Part shown: piece after piece, positions 37,625-46,380 of the stretch
Numbering within the stretch: the first letter of the stretch is position 1
How the letters are laid out: every line of letters starts with the position of its first letter
From: Ancylobacter koreensis
Lineage (GTDB): Bacteria > Pseudomonadota > Alphaproteobacteria > Rhizobiales > Xanthobacteraceae
NCBI RefSeq assembly: GCF_023016525.1
Contig: NZ_JALKCG010000001.1
Coordinates: 1,426,001 to 1,490,000 of the forward strand
Direction: 5' to 3'
DNA: 64,000 nt
Position numbers and translations under genes: made by a program
The notes under the pieces: generated by a model
What the model saw: the letters and a program-made list of their open reading frames with translations, nothing else
Told to the model about the DNA's origin: nothing
Database searches by the model: none

Positions 37625-39379
37625 ATGACCATTCTCGGCGTTTCCGACTCGCATAATGCCGCCGCCGCCCTGCTGACGCCCGAAGGCGCGCTAGAGGCGC
37701 TGCAGGAGGAGCGGCCGCGCCGCATCAAGAACTATCACGGCATCCCCACGCACTCGATCGACTGGCTGCTCGGCCGCCATGGGCTGAAGCCCGATCAGGT
37801 CGAGGTGCTGGCGCTGGCCGGGCACCTGCCCATCCCGCCGATGGACCGCGAGGAATGCATCGCCTTCTTTCGCCGCTGCGGCCAGCTTCCCGGCCGGGTG
37901 CGCGCGCTGCTGCGCCACACGCCGCTGCGCCTTCTGGTGCAGGCCGACAAGAAGCGCCGCCGGCGCGACGCCTTCCTCGCGCTGGGCTTCCGGCCCGAGG
38001 CGATCAAGACCTTCGAGCATCACGAATGCCACGCCGCCACCGCCTATTACGGGCAAGGCGAGCGCGACGCGCCGGTGCTGGTGGTCACGGTGGACGGCTC
38101 GGGCGACGAATTGTGCTCGACTGTCAGCATCGGGCGCGGCAACCGCATCGAGAGGCTGTTCAGCACCGACTGGAGCCATTCCTTCGGCACCATGTACGGC
38201 GTCGTCACCTACATGACCGGCATGGTGCCGAACGAGCACGAATACAAGCTCATGGGCATGGCGCCCTATGCCTCGCCCAGCGCCTCGCGCCGCATCGCCG
38301 ACCGCCTGCACGGCCTGTTCGAATGGGCGGCGGACGGCGCGCCGACGTGGAAGCGCGCCTCCGGCGTGCCGCACACGCTGCACATCCAACCGACCCTTGA
38401 GGCGCTGTTCTACGAGCAGCGCTTCGACGCGGTGATGGGCGGCCTGCAGCTCTTCACCGAGGAGATGCTGTGCGAATTGGTGCGCCGCGCGGTGAAGGCG
38501 ACCGGCGTGCGCCGGTTGGCGCTCTCCGGCGGCGTCTTCATGAACGTGAAGGCCAACAAGCGCATCATGGAACTGGACGAGGTGGACGAGCTCTTCGTCT
38601 TCCCCTCCTGCGGCGACGAGACCAACGCGCTGGGCGCGGCCTATCTGGCGCAGGCCGAGCTGCGCGGGGGCGGAACGGTCAAGCCGATCTCCTCCTTCTA
38701 TCTCGGCCCGGAATGGAGCGTGGAGACAATCGAGGCGGACCTCGCCCCGCATCTGGCGGCCGGCGAGATCGCCGTCGAGCGCCCGGCCTCGATCAACGAG
38801 GCGGTGGCCCGCCTGCTGGTCGAGGGCCGCGTGGTCGGACGCTTCGCCGGGCGCGAGGAGTTCGGCGCCCGCTCGCTCGGAAACCGCGCCATCATCGCCG
38901 ATCCCCGCAATCCCGAGGTCATCCGCGTCATCAACGAGATGGTGAAGAGCCGCGACTTCTGGATGCCTTTCGCCTCCTCGGTGCTGGACGAGAGCGCCGG
39001 CGACTATCTCGATAACCCCAAGCACGTCGCCGCTCCCTACATGATCCTGTCCTTCGACACGACCGAGAAGGGCTGGAACGCGCTGAGGGCCGGCAGCCAC
39101 CCCTATGACCGCACCTGCCGCCCGCAGGTGGTCACGCGCGCGGCGAATGCCGACTACTGGGACCTGATCTCGACCTTCAAGCGCCTGTCGGGCATTGGCG
39201 GGGTGCTCAACACCTCGCTGAACCTGCACGGCCTGCCGCTGGTGCACCGCCCGCAGGACGCGGTGCACGTGCTGCTCAATTCCGGCCTCGACACGCTGGC
39301 GGTCGGCCCTTTCCTGGTGACCAAGAAGGCGGCCCGACCCGTCAGACGATCCTTCGGCGGGCCGAGAAGAAGCCGATGA
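37625..39379 (+). CDS. NodU/CmcH-type carbamoyltransferase
   Basis: The 584-aa enzyme should transfer a carbamoyl group from carbamoyl phosphate, via carbamoyl-AMP, to a hydroxyl of a sugar or natural product. The N-terminal Kae1-like domain has GVSDSHNAAAALL, the metal motif HHECH (His132, His133, His136) and VTVDGSGD. Next come EYKLMGMAPYA and LSGGVFMNVKAN, and the C-terminal YrdC-related half has FGARSLGNRAIIADPR and GGVLNTSLNLHGLP. No glycan, Nod-factor or antibiotic genes adjoin it, so the acceptor is unknown. Its 3' end overlaps the convergent membrane-protein gene by 38 bp. Confidence 0.9.
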   Translation: MTILGVSDSHNAAAALLTPEGALEALQEERPRRIKNYHGIPTHSIDWLLGRHGLKPDQVEVLALAGHLPIPPMDREECIAFFRRCGQLPGRVRALLRHTPLRLLVQADKKRRRRDAFLALGFRPEAIKTFEHHECHAATAYYGQGERDAPVLVVTVDGSGDELCSTVSIGRGNRIERLFSTDWSHSFGTMYGVVTYMTGMVPNEHEYKLMGMAPYASPSASRRIADRLHGLFEWAADGAPTWKRASGVPHTLHIQPTLEALFYEQRFDAVMGGLQLFTEEMLCELVRRAVKATGVRRLALSGGVFMNVKANKRIMELDEVDELFVFPSCGDETNALGAAYLAQAELRGGGTVKPISSFYLGPEWSVETIEADLAPHLAAGEIAVERPASINEAVARLLVEGRVVGRFAGREEFGARSLGNRAIIADPRNPEVIRVINEMVKSRDFWMPFASSVLDESAGDYLDNPKHVAAPYMILSFDTTEKGWNALRAGSHPYDRTCRPQVVTRAANADYWDLISTFKRLSGIGGVLNTSLNLHGLPLVHRPQDAVHVLLNSGLDTLAVGPFLVTKKAARPVRRSFGGPRRSR

Positions 39380-39824
39380 GAAGGACGGCCGCCAGCACGA
39401 CAAGCTGGGCGGCGAGGAAGGGCGGCTCGTTCTGGTTCGGCGCCAGCGGCTGCAGGGCCGACAGCTTCTGGAAGGACTGCACCACCAGCACCACCAGATT
39501 GAGGTAGAGCGCGAAGGTCGCCGTCACCGCATAGGCGATGGCGGCGAGCCGGCGCGTGGCGCGCACGGGCAGGGCAGCGGCTGCGACGGCGAGCAGCACC
39601 AGCGAGATCACGCCGAACAGGAAGGCCGGTGTCACCCCGCTGAAGGGGAACAGGAAGCCGGTGATGCTGGTGAGCGCGGTGGTGACGAGGAAGATCGCCT
39701 GCCAGACGGGAAGCCAACGCCCGGTCGCCAGCACGCCCATGGCCCAGAGGCCGGTGGCGATGGCGACCAGGCTGATGGCGACATGCACGTTCAGCAGCAC
39801 GTCTATGGAAAGGCCGGGTATCAT
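39342..39824 (-). CDS. Small integral membrane protein, function unknown
   Basis: The 160-aa protein has four clear hydrophobic helices (about 10-30, 38-60, 65-85 and 90-115), a further C-terminal one (about 135-155) and almost no soluble part. Membrane-spanning composition with GLWAMGVLATGRWLPVWQ and NLVVLVVQSFQKLSALQPLAPN supports a real gene. It converges on and overlaps the carbamoyltransferase end by 38 bp. No enzyme motif is seen. Confidence 0.7.
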   Translation of the reverse strand: MIPGLSIDVLLNVHVAISLVAIATGLWAMGVLATGRWLPVWQAIFLVTTALTSITGFLFPFSGVTPAFLFGVISLVLLAVAAAALPVRATRRLAAIAYAVTATFALYLNLVVLVVQSFQKLSALQPLAPNQNEPPFLAAQLVVLAAVLLIGFFSARRRIV

Positions 39825-39929
39825 GATGAGGTCCCTCGGACGGAAGGAGCCGTCGGCTCCCGTTTGAACGATATGGCGTCGGCACGGAAGCGGTACGGCG
39901 TCGGTCGAAGTCCGGGGAGCGGACCGCCT

Positions 39930-40619
39930 CTACTGGCGGTCCAGCAATTTGCGTTCCACCGTCTGGAGGTGGGTGCGCATCGCGGCGGCGGCGGCGGCGA
40001 TGTCGCGATGCTCGATGGCTTCCACGATAGCCTCGTGCTCGGCGAAGCTGTGGTGGTCGGCGTGCGGCTTGACGGGATCGGTGCGCAGCCGCCCCCAGGT
40101 CACAGCGCGGCGCACCGCGTTGAGCGTGTCGAACAGGCCGAGCAGCAGCGTGTTCTGGCTGGCCTCGGCGATTGTGCGGTGCAGGCGGGTGTCCCAGGTC
40201 TCGTACTGGCGCCAGGTCTCCGCCTGCCGCGAGCGGGCAAGGCACATGCGCATCTCGGCGATGTCGGCGGGAGTGGCGGTGAAGGCCGCCGCACGGGCGA
40301 TCTCCGGCTCCATCACAATGCGCGCGCGCATCACCTCGGCCGGGTTGCTGCGGCGGGCGAGGGCGGCGATGTCGGCGAAGGTGTCGAGCGGCCGGCTGCC
40401 CATGAAGGTGCCCTTGCCGACATGGCGCCAGAGCTGGCCTTCCGCCTCCAGCACGTCGAGCGCCTTGCGCAATTCGGTGCGCGACACCCCGAGCGCCGCG
40501 GAAAGCTCGCGCTCGGGCGGCAGGCGGCCGTCCTCCGGCAGGTCGAGCTGCGCGAGATAGCCGCGCAGCTGGGTGACGATCCCCTTTTCCGGATGGGTAT
40601 CGGAGGGAGGCGTAAGCAT
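39930..40619 (-). CDS. GntR-family regulator, FCD subfamily
   Basis: The 229-aa regulator has a winged helix (RELSAALGVSRTELRKALDVLEAEGQLWRHVGKGTFMG) and an FCD domain (WDTRLHRTIAEASQN, then SFAEHEAIVEAIEHRD). The frame opens with TTG at 40637, but that codon lies inside an operator-like repeat; the ATG at 40619 is the better start. It is divergent from the nitrate/sulfonate-type ABC operon, with three CCAA/TTGG inverted repeats in the spacer, so it probably represses that operon and itself. Confidence 0.88.
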   Translation of the reverse strand: MLTPPSDTHPEKGIVTQLRGYLAQLDLPEDGRLPPERELSAALGVSRTELRKALDVLEAEGQLWRHVGKGTFMGSRPLDTFADIAALARRSNPAEVMRARIVMEPEIARAAAFTATPADIAEMRMCLARSRQAETWRQYETWDTRLHRTIAEASQNTLLLGLFDTLNAVRRAVTWGRLRTDPVKPHADHHSFAEHEAIVEAIEHRDIAAAAAAMRTHLQTVERKLLDRQ

Positions 40620-40631
40620 GGAATCAGGCTC

Positions 40632-40651
40632 AACCAAAATTCGAATTGGTT
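40632..40651. promoter_or_regulatory. Inverted repeat AACCAA-N8-TTGGTT (site 1)
   Basis: This perfect inverted repeat with a TTCGAA centre lies 13 bp before the GntR start. It shares CCAA/TTGG half-sites with two more repeats in the same spacer. Confidence 0.55.
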
Positions 40652-40720
40652 CAATCTATGGAGGGTCGGAACCGAGCGGTCAAGCGGATCGGCGCTTGAC
40701 CAGCAACAATGGCCAATATA

Positions 40721-40739
40721 AACCAAATGGAAATTGGTA
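40721..40739. promoter_or_regulatory. Inverted repeat AACCAA-N7-TTGGTA (site 2)
   Basis: The second CCAA/TTGG inverted repeat lies about 60-80 bp before the binding-protein gene, in a locally AT-rich stretch that probably holds its promoter. Likely GntR operator. Confidence 0.55.
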
Positions 40740-40740
40740 T

Positions 40741-40757
40741 CCAACCTCGCGGGTTGG
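40741..40757. promoter_or_regulatory. Inverted repeat CCAACC-N5-GGTTGG (site 3)
   Basis: The third repeat directly follows site 2. Perfect 6-bp arms reuse the CCAA/TTGG half-site in a different frame. It could be a third operator or a leader hairpin. Confidence 0.45.
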
Positions 40758-40798
40758 TCTAGCGGCGGATTGAACCGTCCGGCTCATGGGAGACTGAC

Positions 40799-41800
40799 AT
40801 GCTCAAGGACTTCACGAGGAGATGGGGCCTTTCCGTCACGGCGCTCGCCGTCGGATTCGGCCTCACGCTGGCGGCGGCTTCGCAGGCCGAGGCGAAGGTC
40901 CGCGTCGCCTATGGCGACATCGCCAGCGTCGAGAACCTGCACCTGCTGGCGGCCTTCGAGCTCGCCGAGCAGAAGGGCGTCGAGATCGAGATGACCTATC
41001 TGAAGTCCGAGGACATCGCCGCGCAAGCGGTGGTCAGCGGGCAGGCCGATATCGGCGTGGGCGGTCCCTATGCCCTGATCCAGAAGGTGAAGGTGCCGGT
41101 GCGCCTCTTCCTCCAGCTCTCCACGCTGCGCTTCTACCCGGCGGTGAACGCCGAGTTCTACAAGACGTGGAAGGATCTCAACGGTCAGGAAGTCGCGGTG
41201 CATTCGCGCGGCTCGGGCACCGAGGCGATCATGAAGCTGATGGAGGACAAGCAGGGCATCAAGTTCTCCAAGATCAGCTACATCCCCGGCTCGGAAGTGC
41301 GCACCGGCGCGCTGCTGCAGGGCAACGTCAAGGCGACCATCGTGGATTCGGCGGGCCGCCGCCTGCTTCAGGAAAAGGCGCCCGGCAAGTTCATCATCCT
41401 GCCGCTCGACGGCGTGAACGCCACCGACGAGGCGCTGTTCGCCCGGCAGGACTTCCTCGACAAGAACCAGAAGGAAGTCGACATCATCGTCGAGTCCGTT
41501 CTCACCACCTGGCGCGAAGTGACCAAGAACCCCGCCATCGTCGCGGAATGGCGCGCCAAGTACAAGCTGCTGCCGGACCTGCCGGCCGATCAGGTGGCGG
41601 AGATCACCCCCTATTTCACCGAGCTGGCGCAGGGCAAGGCGTTCCCGCCCAATGGCGGCGGCGCGGCGGCGGCCAAGGACGACTTCGCCTTCTACTCGCT
41701 CTCCGGCCAGCTGCAGGGCGACCCGGCGAGCTTCAAGGTCGAGGATTTCTGGGCGCTTGAGCCGCTGAACCGCGTGCTCGGCAAGGTCGGCACCAACTGA
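40799..41800 (+). CDS. Nitrate/sulfonate/taurine-type ABC solute-binding protein
   Basis: The 333-aa periplasmic protein has a signal peptide (residues about 1-31, ending SQAEAK). Its SsuA/TauA-like core runs from VRVAYGDIASVENLHLLAAFELAEQKG through VVSGQADIGVGGPYAL to LNGQEVAVHSRGSGTEAI. It is first in a five-gene operon with two permeases, an ATPase and a hydrolase, under a divergent GntR regulator. The ligand is unknown; the terminal hydrolase suggests an organic acid more than a sulfonate. Its stop overlaps the permease start (TGATG). Confidence 0.89.
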   Translation: MLKDFTRRWGLSVTALAVGFGLTLAAASQAEAKVRVAYGDIASVENLHLLAAFELAEQKGVEIEMTYLKSEDIAAQAVVSGQADIGVGGPYALIQKVKVPVRLFLQLSTLRFYPAVNAEFYKTWKDLNGQEVAVHSRGSGTEAIMKLMEDKQGIKFSKISYIPGSEVRTGALLQGNVKATIVDSAGRRLLQEKAPGKFIILPLDGVNATDEALFARQDFLDKNQKEVDIIVESVLTTWREVTKNPAIVAEWRAKYKLLPDLPADQVAEITPYFTELAQGKAFPPNGGGAAAAKDDFAFYSLSGQLQGDPASFKVEDFWALEPLNRVLGKVGTN

Positions 41801-42630
41801 TGGCCTTCCCGGCGCAGGCGAACGGCTCCCCCCGGGCCGTTCGCTCCTCCGAGGGCTCCTTCTTCTGGAGGAAGCTCTCGGAGCACCGCACGGCCCTCTG
41901 GCGCACCGCGTCGATCGGCCTTTTCTTCCTCGCCTGGGAAATCGCCGGCCGCATTCCGATCAGCTTTGCCTTCCCGACCTTTCTGGAAACGCTCGACGCC
42001 TTCATCCGGATGACGCTGGACGGCTCCTTCCTTGCCGCCTATGCGCAGACGCTTCAGCCTCTGGTCATCGGCATCGCCATCTCCGCCGTCATCGGCGTGG
42101 GGCTCGGCATCGTGATGGGCCTGTCGCGCTTCGCCGAATGGCTCATCGCTCCGGTCTTCGTCGTGCTGCAGGCGGCGCCGATGGCGGCGCTCATCCCGCT
42201 CATCACCTTCGTCTACGGCATCGGCCTGGTGTCGAAGACGCTCGCGGTGATCATGCTCGCCCTGCCGGTAATCGCGCTCAACGGCTACAAGGCCGTCCGC
42301 AACGCCAATCCGTCATTGGTTGCGATGTGCTATTCCTTCCAGGGCAGCTGGTGGCAGCGCATCGTCAAGATCATCATTCCCGATGCCAGCCCGGTCATCT
42401 TCGCCGGCCTGCGGCTGGGTCTGGCGGCCGGCTTCATCGGCGTCATTCTCGCCGAGCTGCTCATCACCCCCACCGGCATCGGCGACCTCATCACCTATCA
42501 CCGCTCGGTGGCCGACTACCCGGAAATGTATGCCGCGGTGGTCTCCATCATCCTGGTGTCCACCCTGACGCTGGCCGCGCTGGAGGCTTTCGAGCTTCGC
42601 GTGCTGCGTCCCGAGAAGAGAAGGTCCTGA
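41800..42630 (+). CDS. ABC transporter permease (SsuC/TauC family), first
   Basis: The 276-aa inner-membrane permease has about six helices and the binding-protein-dependent loop NPSLVAMCYSFQGSWWQRIVKIIIPDASP. The first helix is at residues about 40-60 after a soluble leader. It is coupled to the preceding gene by a one-base overlap. A second permease of the same family lies after the ATPase. Confidence 0.88.
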   Translation: MAFPAQANGSPRAVRSSEGSFFWRKLSEHRTALWRTASIGLFFLAWEIAGRIPISFAFPTFLETLDAFIRMTLDGSFLAAYAQTLQPLVIGIAISAVIGVGLGIVMGLSRFAEWLIAPVFVVLQAAPMAALIPLITFVYGIGLVSKTLAVIMLALPVIALNGYKAVRNANPSLVAMCYSFQGSWWQRIVKIIIPDASPVIFAGLRLGLAAGFIGVILAELLITPTGIGDLITYHRSVADYPEMYAAVVSIILVSTLTLAALEAFELRVLRPEKRRS

Positions 42631-42632
42631 TC

Positions 42633-43439
42633 ATGCGGAACATCACCGCCGAGGCGGCCACCGCCGCCACAAAGACCGCCGGCGCCGAAATCGCCGTCGA
42701 GGTGCGCGGCATCTGCAAGATGTACAACGAGGTGGAAGCGCTGCGCTCCATCGACCTCGACTTTCCCGCCGGTAAGCTCACCACGCTGCTCGGCCCTTCC
42801 GGCTGCGGCAAGACCACGCTGCTCAAGATCATCGCCGGCCTCATCCCGGCCACCTCGGGCGAAATCCGCGTCAATGGCAAGACGGTCACCGGTCCCGGCC
42901 CCGAGCGCGCCTTCGTCTTTCAGGACTTCGCGCTGATGCCGTGGGCGACGGTGATGCGCAACGTCGCCTTCGGCCTCGAACTCAAGGGCATGGGCAAGGA
43001 CGAGCGGCAGGCGATCGCGGCCAAGTACATCGCCGAGGTCGGCCTGTCGGGCTTCGAGAACAAGTTTCCGCACGAGCTCTCCGGCGGCATGCGCCAGCGC
43101 GTGGGCCTCGCCCGCGCCTTCGCGGTGAATGCCGACGTGCTGCTCCTCGACGAGCCGTTCTCGGCGGTGGACGAGCAGAACCGCCGCAAGTTCCAGGAAG
43201 ACCTGCTGGAACTGGTGGAGAAGGAGAAGAAGACCTTCATCTTCGTCACCCACTCCATCGAGGAAGCGGTCTACTGTTCGGACCGCATCGTCATTCTGTC
43301 GCGCCGGCCCGGCCGCATCGCGCAGATCATCGAGCCGGAGATCGACCGTTCCGCCTCCCCCGACGCCATCCGCCGTGACCAGGGCTATCTCGACACCGTC
43401 GAGGAGATCTGGCAGGGCCTCAAGCATTACGTCGATTAG
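42633..43439 (+). CDS. ABC transporter ATP-binding protein (SsuB/TauB family)
   Basis: The 268-aa ATPase shows Walker A GPSGCGKTT, Q-loop FVFQDFALMPWATV, signature LSGGMRQRVGLARAF, Walker B VLLLDEPFSAVDEQNR and H-loop FVTHSIEEAVYCSDRI, the exact nitrate/sulfonate subfamily pattern. The true start is the ATG at 42633, two bases after the permease stop; a longer open frame upstream is spurious. It lies between two permease genes and probably serves both as a heterodimer. Confidence 0.92.
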   Translation: MRNITAEAATAATKTAGAEIAVEVRGICKMYNEVEALRSIDLDFPAGKLTTLLGPSGCGKTTLLKIIAGLIPATSGEIRVNGKTVTGPGPERAFVFQDFALMPWATVMRNVAFGLELKGMGKDERQAIAAKYIAEVGLSGFENKFPHELSGGMRQRVGLARAFAVNADVLLLDEPFSAVDEQNRRKFQEDLLELVEKEKKTFIFVTHSIEEAVYCSDRIVILSRRPGRIAQIIEPEIDRSASPDAIRRDQGYLDTVEEIWQGLKHYVD

Positions 43440-43450
43440 GGGAGGGCGGC

Positions 43451-44203
43451 ATGACCCTTTTCGGCTATCGCGTGCCCATGATGGCCTCGCTCCTCGTCTG
43501 GTGCGTCATCTGGGAGATCGTCGGGCGCTCCGGCGCCATGTTCCTCGTCCCCCCGCTCTCGCATGTGCTGGTCGCGGCGGTCGCTCTCGTGCAGACCGGC
43601 ACCTGGCAGGCGGCGGCGCTCACCACGCTCAACAGCTTCCTGATCGGCATGGTTTTTGCGATCGTCGTCGGCGTGGCGATCGGCGTGCTGATGGGGCGCT
43701 CGGTGACGGCGGACAACCTGCTCGGCATCTGGGTCAACATCTTCGTCTCGGCGCCGCTCTCCGCGCTGGTGCCGGTGCTGATGATCCTGTTCGGCATGGG
43801 CGAGACGACGGTGGTCGTCACCGTCTTCCTCTTCGCGGTCTGGATCATCGTGCTCGACACGCGGGCGGGCGTGCAGGGCGTGCCGAACTCGCTCATCGAG
43901 ATGGGCCGCAGCTACGGCGCCTCGCGCGCCACGCTCTACGGCAAGATCATCCTGCTTGCCGCGCTGCCGGAAATCCTCGCCGGTATCCGGTTGGGTGTGG
44001 TACGCGGCGTGAAAGGCGTCGTGATCGGCCAGCTTCTGGTATCGATCATCGGCTATGGCGAATTGTTCGAGCTCTACTCGCGCAATTTCGACATGGAGAA
44101 CTTCTGGGCTCTGACCATCATCCTGTTCGCTGCGGCGATGGGACTATCGGCCCTGATCGAAAGCATTGAGAAACGCGTCGACTATTATGCGGGAGTACGC
44201 TGA
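43451..44203 (+). CDS. ABC transporter permease (SsuC/TauC family), second
   Basis: The 250-aa inner-membrane permease has about six helices and the loop NSLIEMGRSYGASRATLYGKIILLAALP. It differs clearly from the first permease, so the importer probably has an asymmetric pore. GGGGAGGGCGGC precedes the ATG. The stop overlaps the next gene's ATG by one base. Confidence 0.88.
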   Translation: MTLFGYRVPMMASLLVWCVIWEIVGRSGAMFLVPPLSHVLVAAVALVQTGTWQAAALTTLNSFLIGMVFAIVVGVAIGVLMGRSVTADNLLGIWVNIFVSAPLSALVPVLMILFGMGETTVVVTVFLFAVWIIVLDTRAGVQGVPNSLIEMGRSYGASRATLYGKIILLAALPEILAGIRLGVVRGVKGVVIGQLLVSIIGYGELFELYSRNFDMENFWALTIILFAAAMGLSALIESIEKRVDYYAGVR

Positions 44204-44907
44204 TGAACGCACCGATCGATAATTCTGCCTACGTGATCACGCCTCCTGGCATTCCGACGCTTCCCGTCGAAGGCTCGGACAAGCTGTTCCCGATCCACCG
44301 CATCTACTGCGTCGGCCGGAACTATGCCGAGCACGCCATCGAGATGGGCCACGACCCCAACAAGGAGCCGCCCTTCTTCTTCCAGAAGAACCCCGACAAC
44401 GTCATCACCGACGGCACCTTCCCCTATCCCGACAAGTCCAGCGACGTGCATTACGAGCTGGAAATGCTGGTCGCCATCGGCAAGGGCGGGGTGAACATCC
44501 CGGTCGAGAGCGCGATGGAGCATGTGTGGGGCTACGGCATCGGCCTCGACATGACCCGCCGCGACCTGCAGGGCGAGGCCAAGAAGCTCGGCCGCCCGTG
44601 GGAAGTGGGCAAGGCGTTCGAGGACTCCGCGCCCTGCTCGGCGCTGGTGCCGGCGTCCAAGATCGGCCACCCCACCGACGGCAAGGTGTGGCTGAACGTC
44701 AACGGCACGCAGCGCCAGCTCGGCGACCTCAACCAGATGATCTGGAAGGTGCCGGAGATGATCTCCTACCTCTCCGGCCTGTTCGAGCTCCAGCCCGGCG
44801 ACGTCATCATGTCCGGCACGCCGGCCGGCGTCGGCGCCATCGTGCGCGGCGACCTGCTGGAAGGCGGCGTCGACGGTGTGGGCACGCTGACCGTCAAGGT
44901 CGTCTGA
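44203..44907 (+). CDS. Fumarylacetoacetate hydrolase family protein (fumarylpyruvate hydrolase-like)
   Basis: The 234-aa metal-dependent hydrolase has the small FAH-domain layout: [16 protein letters not shown], metal ligands Glu-x-Glu in [13 protein letters not shown], Asp in [12 protein letters not shown], and [14 protein letters not shown]. Members split C-C bonds of acylpyruvates, such as fumarylpyruvate from gentisate, or decarboxylate. It ends the ABC operon, overlapping the permease stop, so it probably acts on the imported compound or a product of it. No ring-cleavage dioxygenase is nearby. Confidence 0.87.
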   Translation: MNAPIDNSAYVITPPGIPTLPVEGSDKLFPIHRIYCVGRNYAEHAIEMGHDPNKEPPFFFQKNPDNVITDGTFPYPDKSSDVHYELEMLVAIGKGGVNIPVESAMEHVWGYGIGLDMTRRDLQGEAKKLGRPWEVGKAFEDSAPCSALVPASKIGHPTDGKVWLNVNGTQRQLGDLNQMIWKVPEMISYLSGLFELQPGDVIMSGTPAGVGAIVRGDLLEGGVDGVGTLTVKVV

Positions 44908-44928
44908 GCGCGTCGCGAATCTCCCGGC

Positions 44929-44960
44929 GACATCCCCGGCGGTGCGCCGCCGGGGATGTC
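44929..44960 (+). terminator. Strong hairpin between FAH gene and icd
   Basis: GACATCCCCGGCGG and its complement form a perfect 14-bp stem with a TGCG tetraloop, 22 nt after the hydrolase stop and 27 nt before the icd start. No T-run follows. It probably ends the ABC operon or shapes the icd leader. Confidence 0.65.
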
Positions 44961-44986
44961 GCGCGGCGGTTCCCAGGAGTTTTCCG

Positions 44987-46201
44987 GTGGCTAAGATCAA
45001 AGTGACGAACCCCGTCGTCGAGCTCGACGGGGACGAGATGACGCGCATCATCTGGGGGCTGATCAAGGAGAAGCTGATCCACCCCTATCTCGACATCGAC
45101 CTCGACTATTACGACCTCGGCGTCGAGAACCGCGACGCCACCGACGATCAGGTGACGGTGGATGCCGCGCACGCGATCAAGCGGGTGGGCGTCGGCATCA
45201 AATGCGCCACCATCACCCCGGACGAGGGCCGCGTCGCCGAATTCGGCCTGAAGAAGATGTGGCGTTCGCCCAACGGCACCATCCGCAACATCCTCGGCGG
45301 CGTGATCTTCCGCGAGCCGATCATCTGCCGGAACGTTCCGCGTCTCGTGCCGGGCTGGACGCAGCCGATCATCGTCGGCCGTCATGCCTTCGGCGACCAG
45401 TACCGCGCGACCGACTTCCTCTATCCCGGCAAGGGCACGCTCTCGATCAAGTTCGTCGGCGAGGACGGGCAGGTCATCGAGCACGAGGTCTATCAGGCGC
45501 CGGACGCCGGCGTCGCGCTGGCGATGTACAATCTCGACGAGGCCATCGTCGAATTCGCCCGCGCCTCGCTCAATTACGGCCTCGCGCGGCGCTACCCGGT
45601 GTATCTCTCCACCAAGGACACCATCCTCAAGCAGTATGACGGCCGCTTCCGCAAGATCTTCGAGGAGATCTACGCGAACGAATTCAAGGCCGAATTCGAG
45701 AAGCACAAGATCTGGTACGAGCACCGGCTGATCGACGACATGGTGGCCTCAGCGCTGAAGTGGTCGGGCGGCTATGTCTGGGCCTGCAAGAACTATGATG
45801 GCGACGTGCAGTCCGACATCGTGGCGCAGGGCTTCGGCTCGCTCGGCCTGATGACCTCGGTGCTGATGACGCCGGACGGGCAGACGCTGGAATCGGAGGC
45901 CGCGCACGGCACCGTCACCCGGCACTATCGCGAGCACCAGAAGGGCAAGGAAACGTCGACCAACTCCATCGCCTCCATCTTCGCCTGGACGCGCGGCCTC
46001 GCCCATCGCGCCAAGCTGGATGGCAATGACGATCTCGCCGCTTTCGCGAGCACGCTGGAGAAGGTGTGCGTCGACACGGTGGAGAGCGGCTATATGACCA
46101 AGGACCTGGCGCTGCTCGTGGGGCCGGACCAGCAATGGCTGTCCACCACCGGCTTCCTCGACAAGGTGGATGCCAATCTGACGCGCGCCATGGCGGGCTG
46201 A
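44987..46201 (+). CDS. icd: NADP-dependent isocitrate dehydrogenase
   Basis: The 404-aa TCA-cycle enzyme converts isocitrate to 2-oxoglutarate with NADPH. It is the eukaryote-like homodimer type common in alphaproteobacteria: [19 protein letters not shown] at the start, substrate loop [21 protein letters not shown], metal site [30 protein letters not shown], and cofactor region [27 protein letters not shown]. The GTG at 44987, preceded by CCAGGAGT, gives the family start. It is a housekeeping gene standing among accessory operons. Confidence 0.96.
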   Translation: MAKIKVTNPVVELDGDEMTRIIWGLIKEKLIHPYLDIDLDYYDLGVENRDATDDQVTVDAAHAIKRVGVGIKCATITPDEGRVAEFGLKKMWRSPNGTIRNILGGVIFREPIICRNVPRLVPGWTQPIIVGRHAFGDQYRATDFLYPGKGTLSIKFVGEDGQVIEHEVYQAPDAGVALAMYNLDEAIVEFARASLNYGLARRYPVYLSTKDTILKQYDGRFRKIFEEIYANEFKAEFEKHKIWYEHRLIDDMVASALKWSGGYVWACKNYDGDVQSDIVAQGFGSLGLMTSVLMTPDGQTLESEAAHGTVTRHYREHQKGKETSTNSIASIFAWTRGLAHRAKLDGNDDLAAFASTLEKVCVDTVESGYMTKDLALLVGPDQQWLSTTGFLDKVDANLTRAMAG

Positions 46202-46221
46202 CCGGCGCCACGGACGAGAAG

Positions 46222-46255
46222 GGGCGGGCGGGGCGGCGGCGAGCCGTGCCCGCCC
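46222..46255 (+). terminator. Hairpin after icd
   Basis: GGGCGGGC (46222-46229) pairs with GCCCGCCC (46248-46255) across an 18-nt loop shortly after the icd stop. It is a likely terminator; a short CTGTCGTTTCC tail follows. Confidence 0.5.
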
Positions 46256-46336
46256 GCTGTCGTTTCCGGGCCGGCTTCGCCGCCGTCTCCGCGCGCTATC
46301 GCGGATCGCCCTTGCGTGTAGGCAGGCGATCTGATG

Positions 46337-46353
46337 TGTTATAACATATTACG
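46337..46353. promoter_or_regulatory. Candidate operator upstream of the GntR gene
   Basis: The perfect palindrome TGTTATAACA followed by TATTACG lies about 30-45 bp before the GntR start. The same core recurs before the ABC/diol-dehydratase operon at 47139. It is markedly AT-rich against its surroundings. Confidence 0.65.
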
Positions 46354-46380
46354 GTCGCCGAAGCGGAAGGGCCCGGGTGC

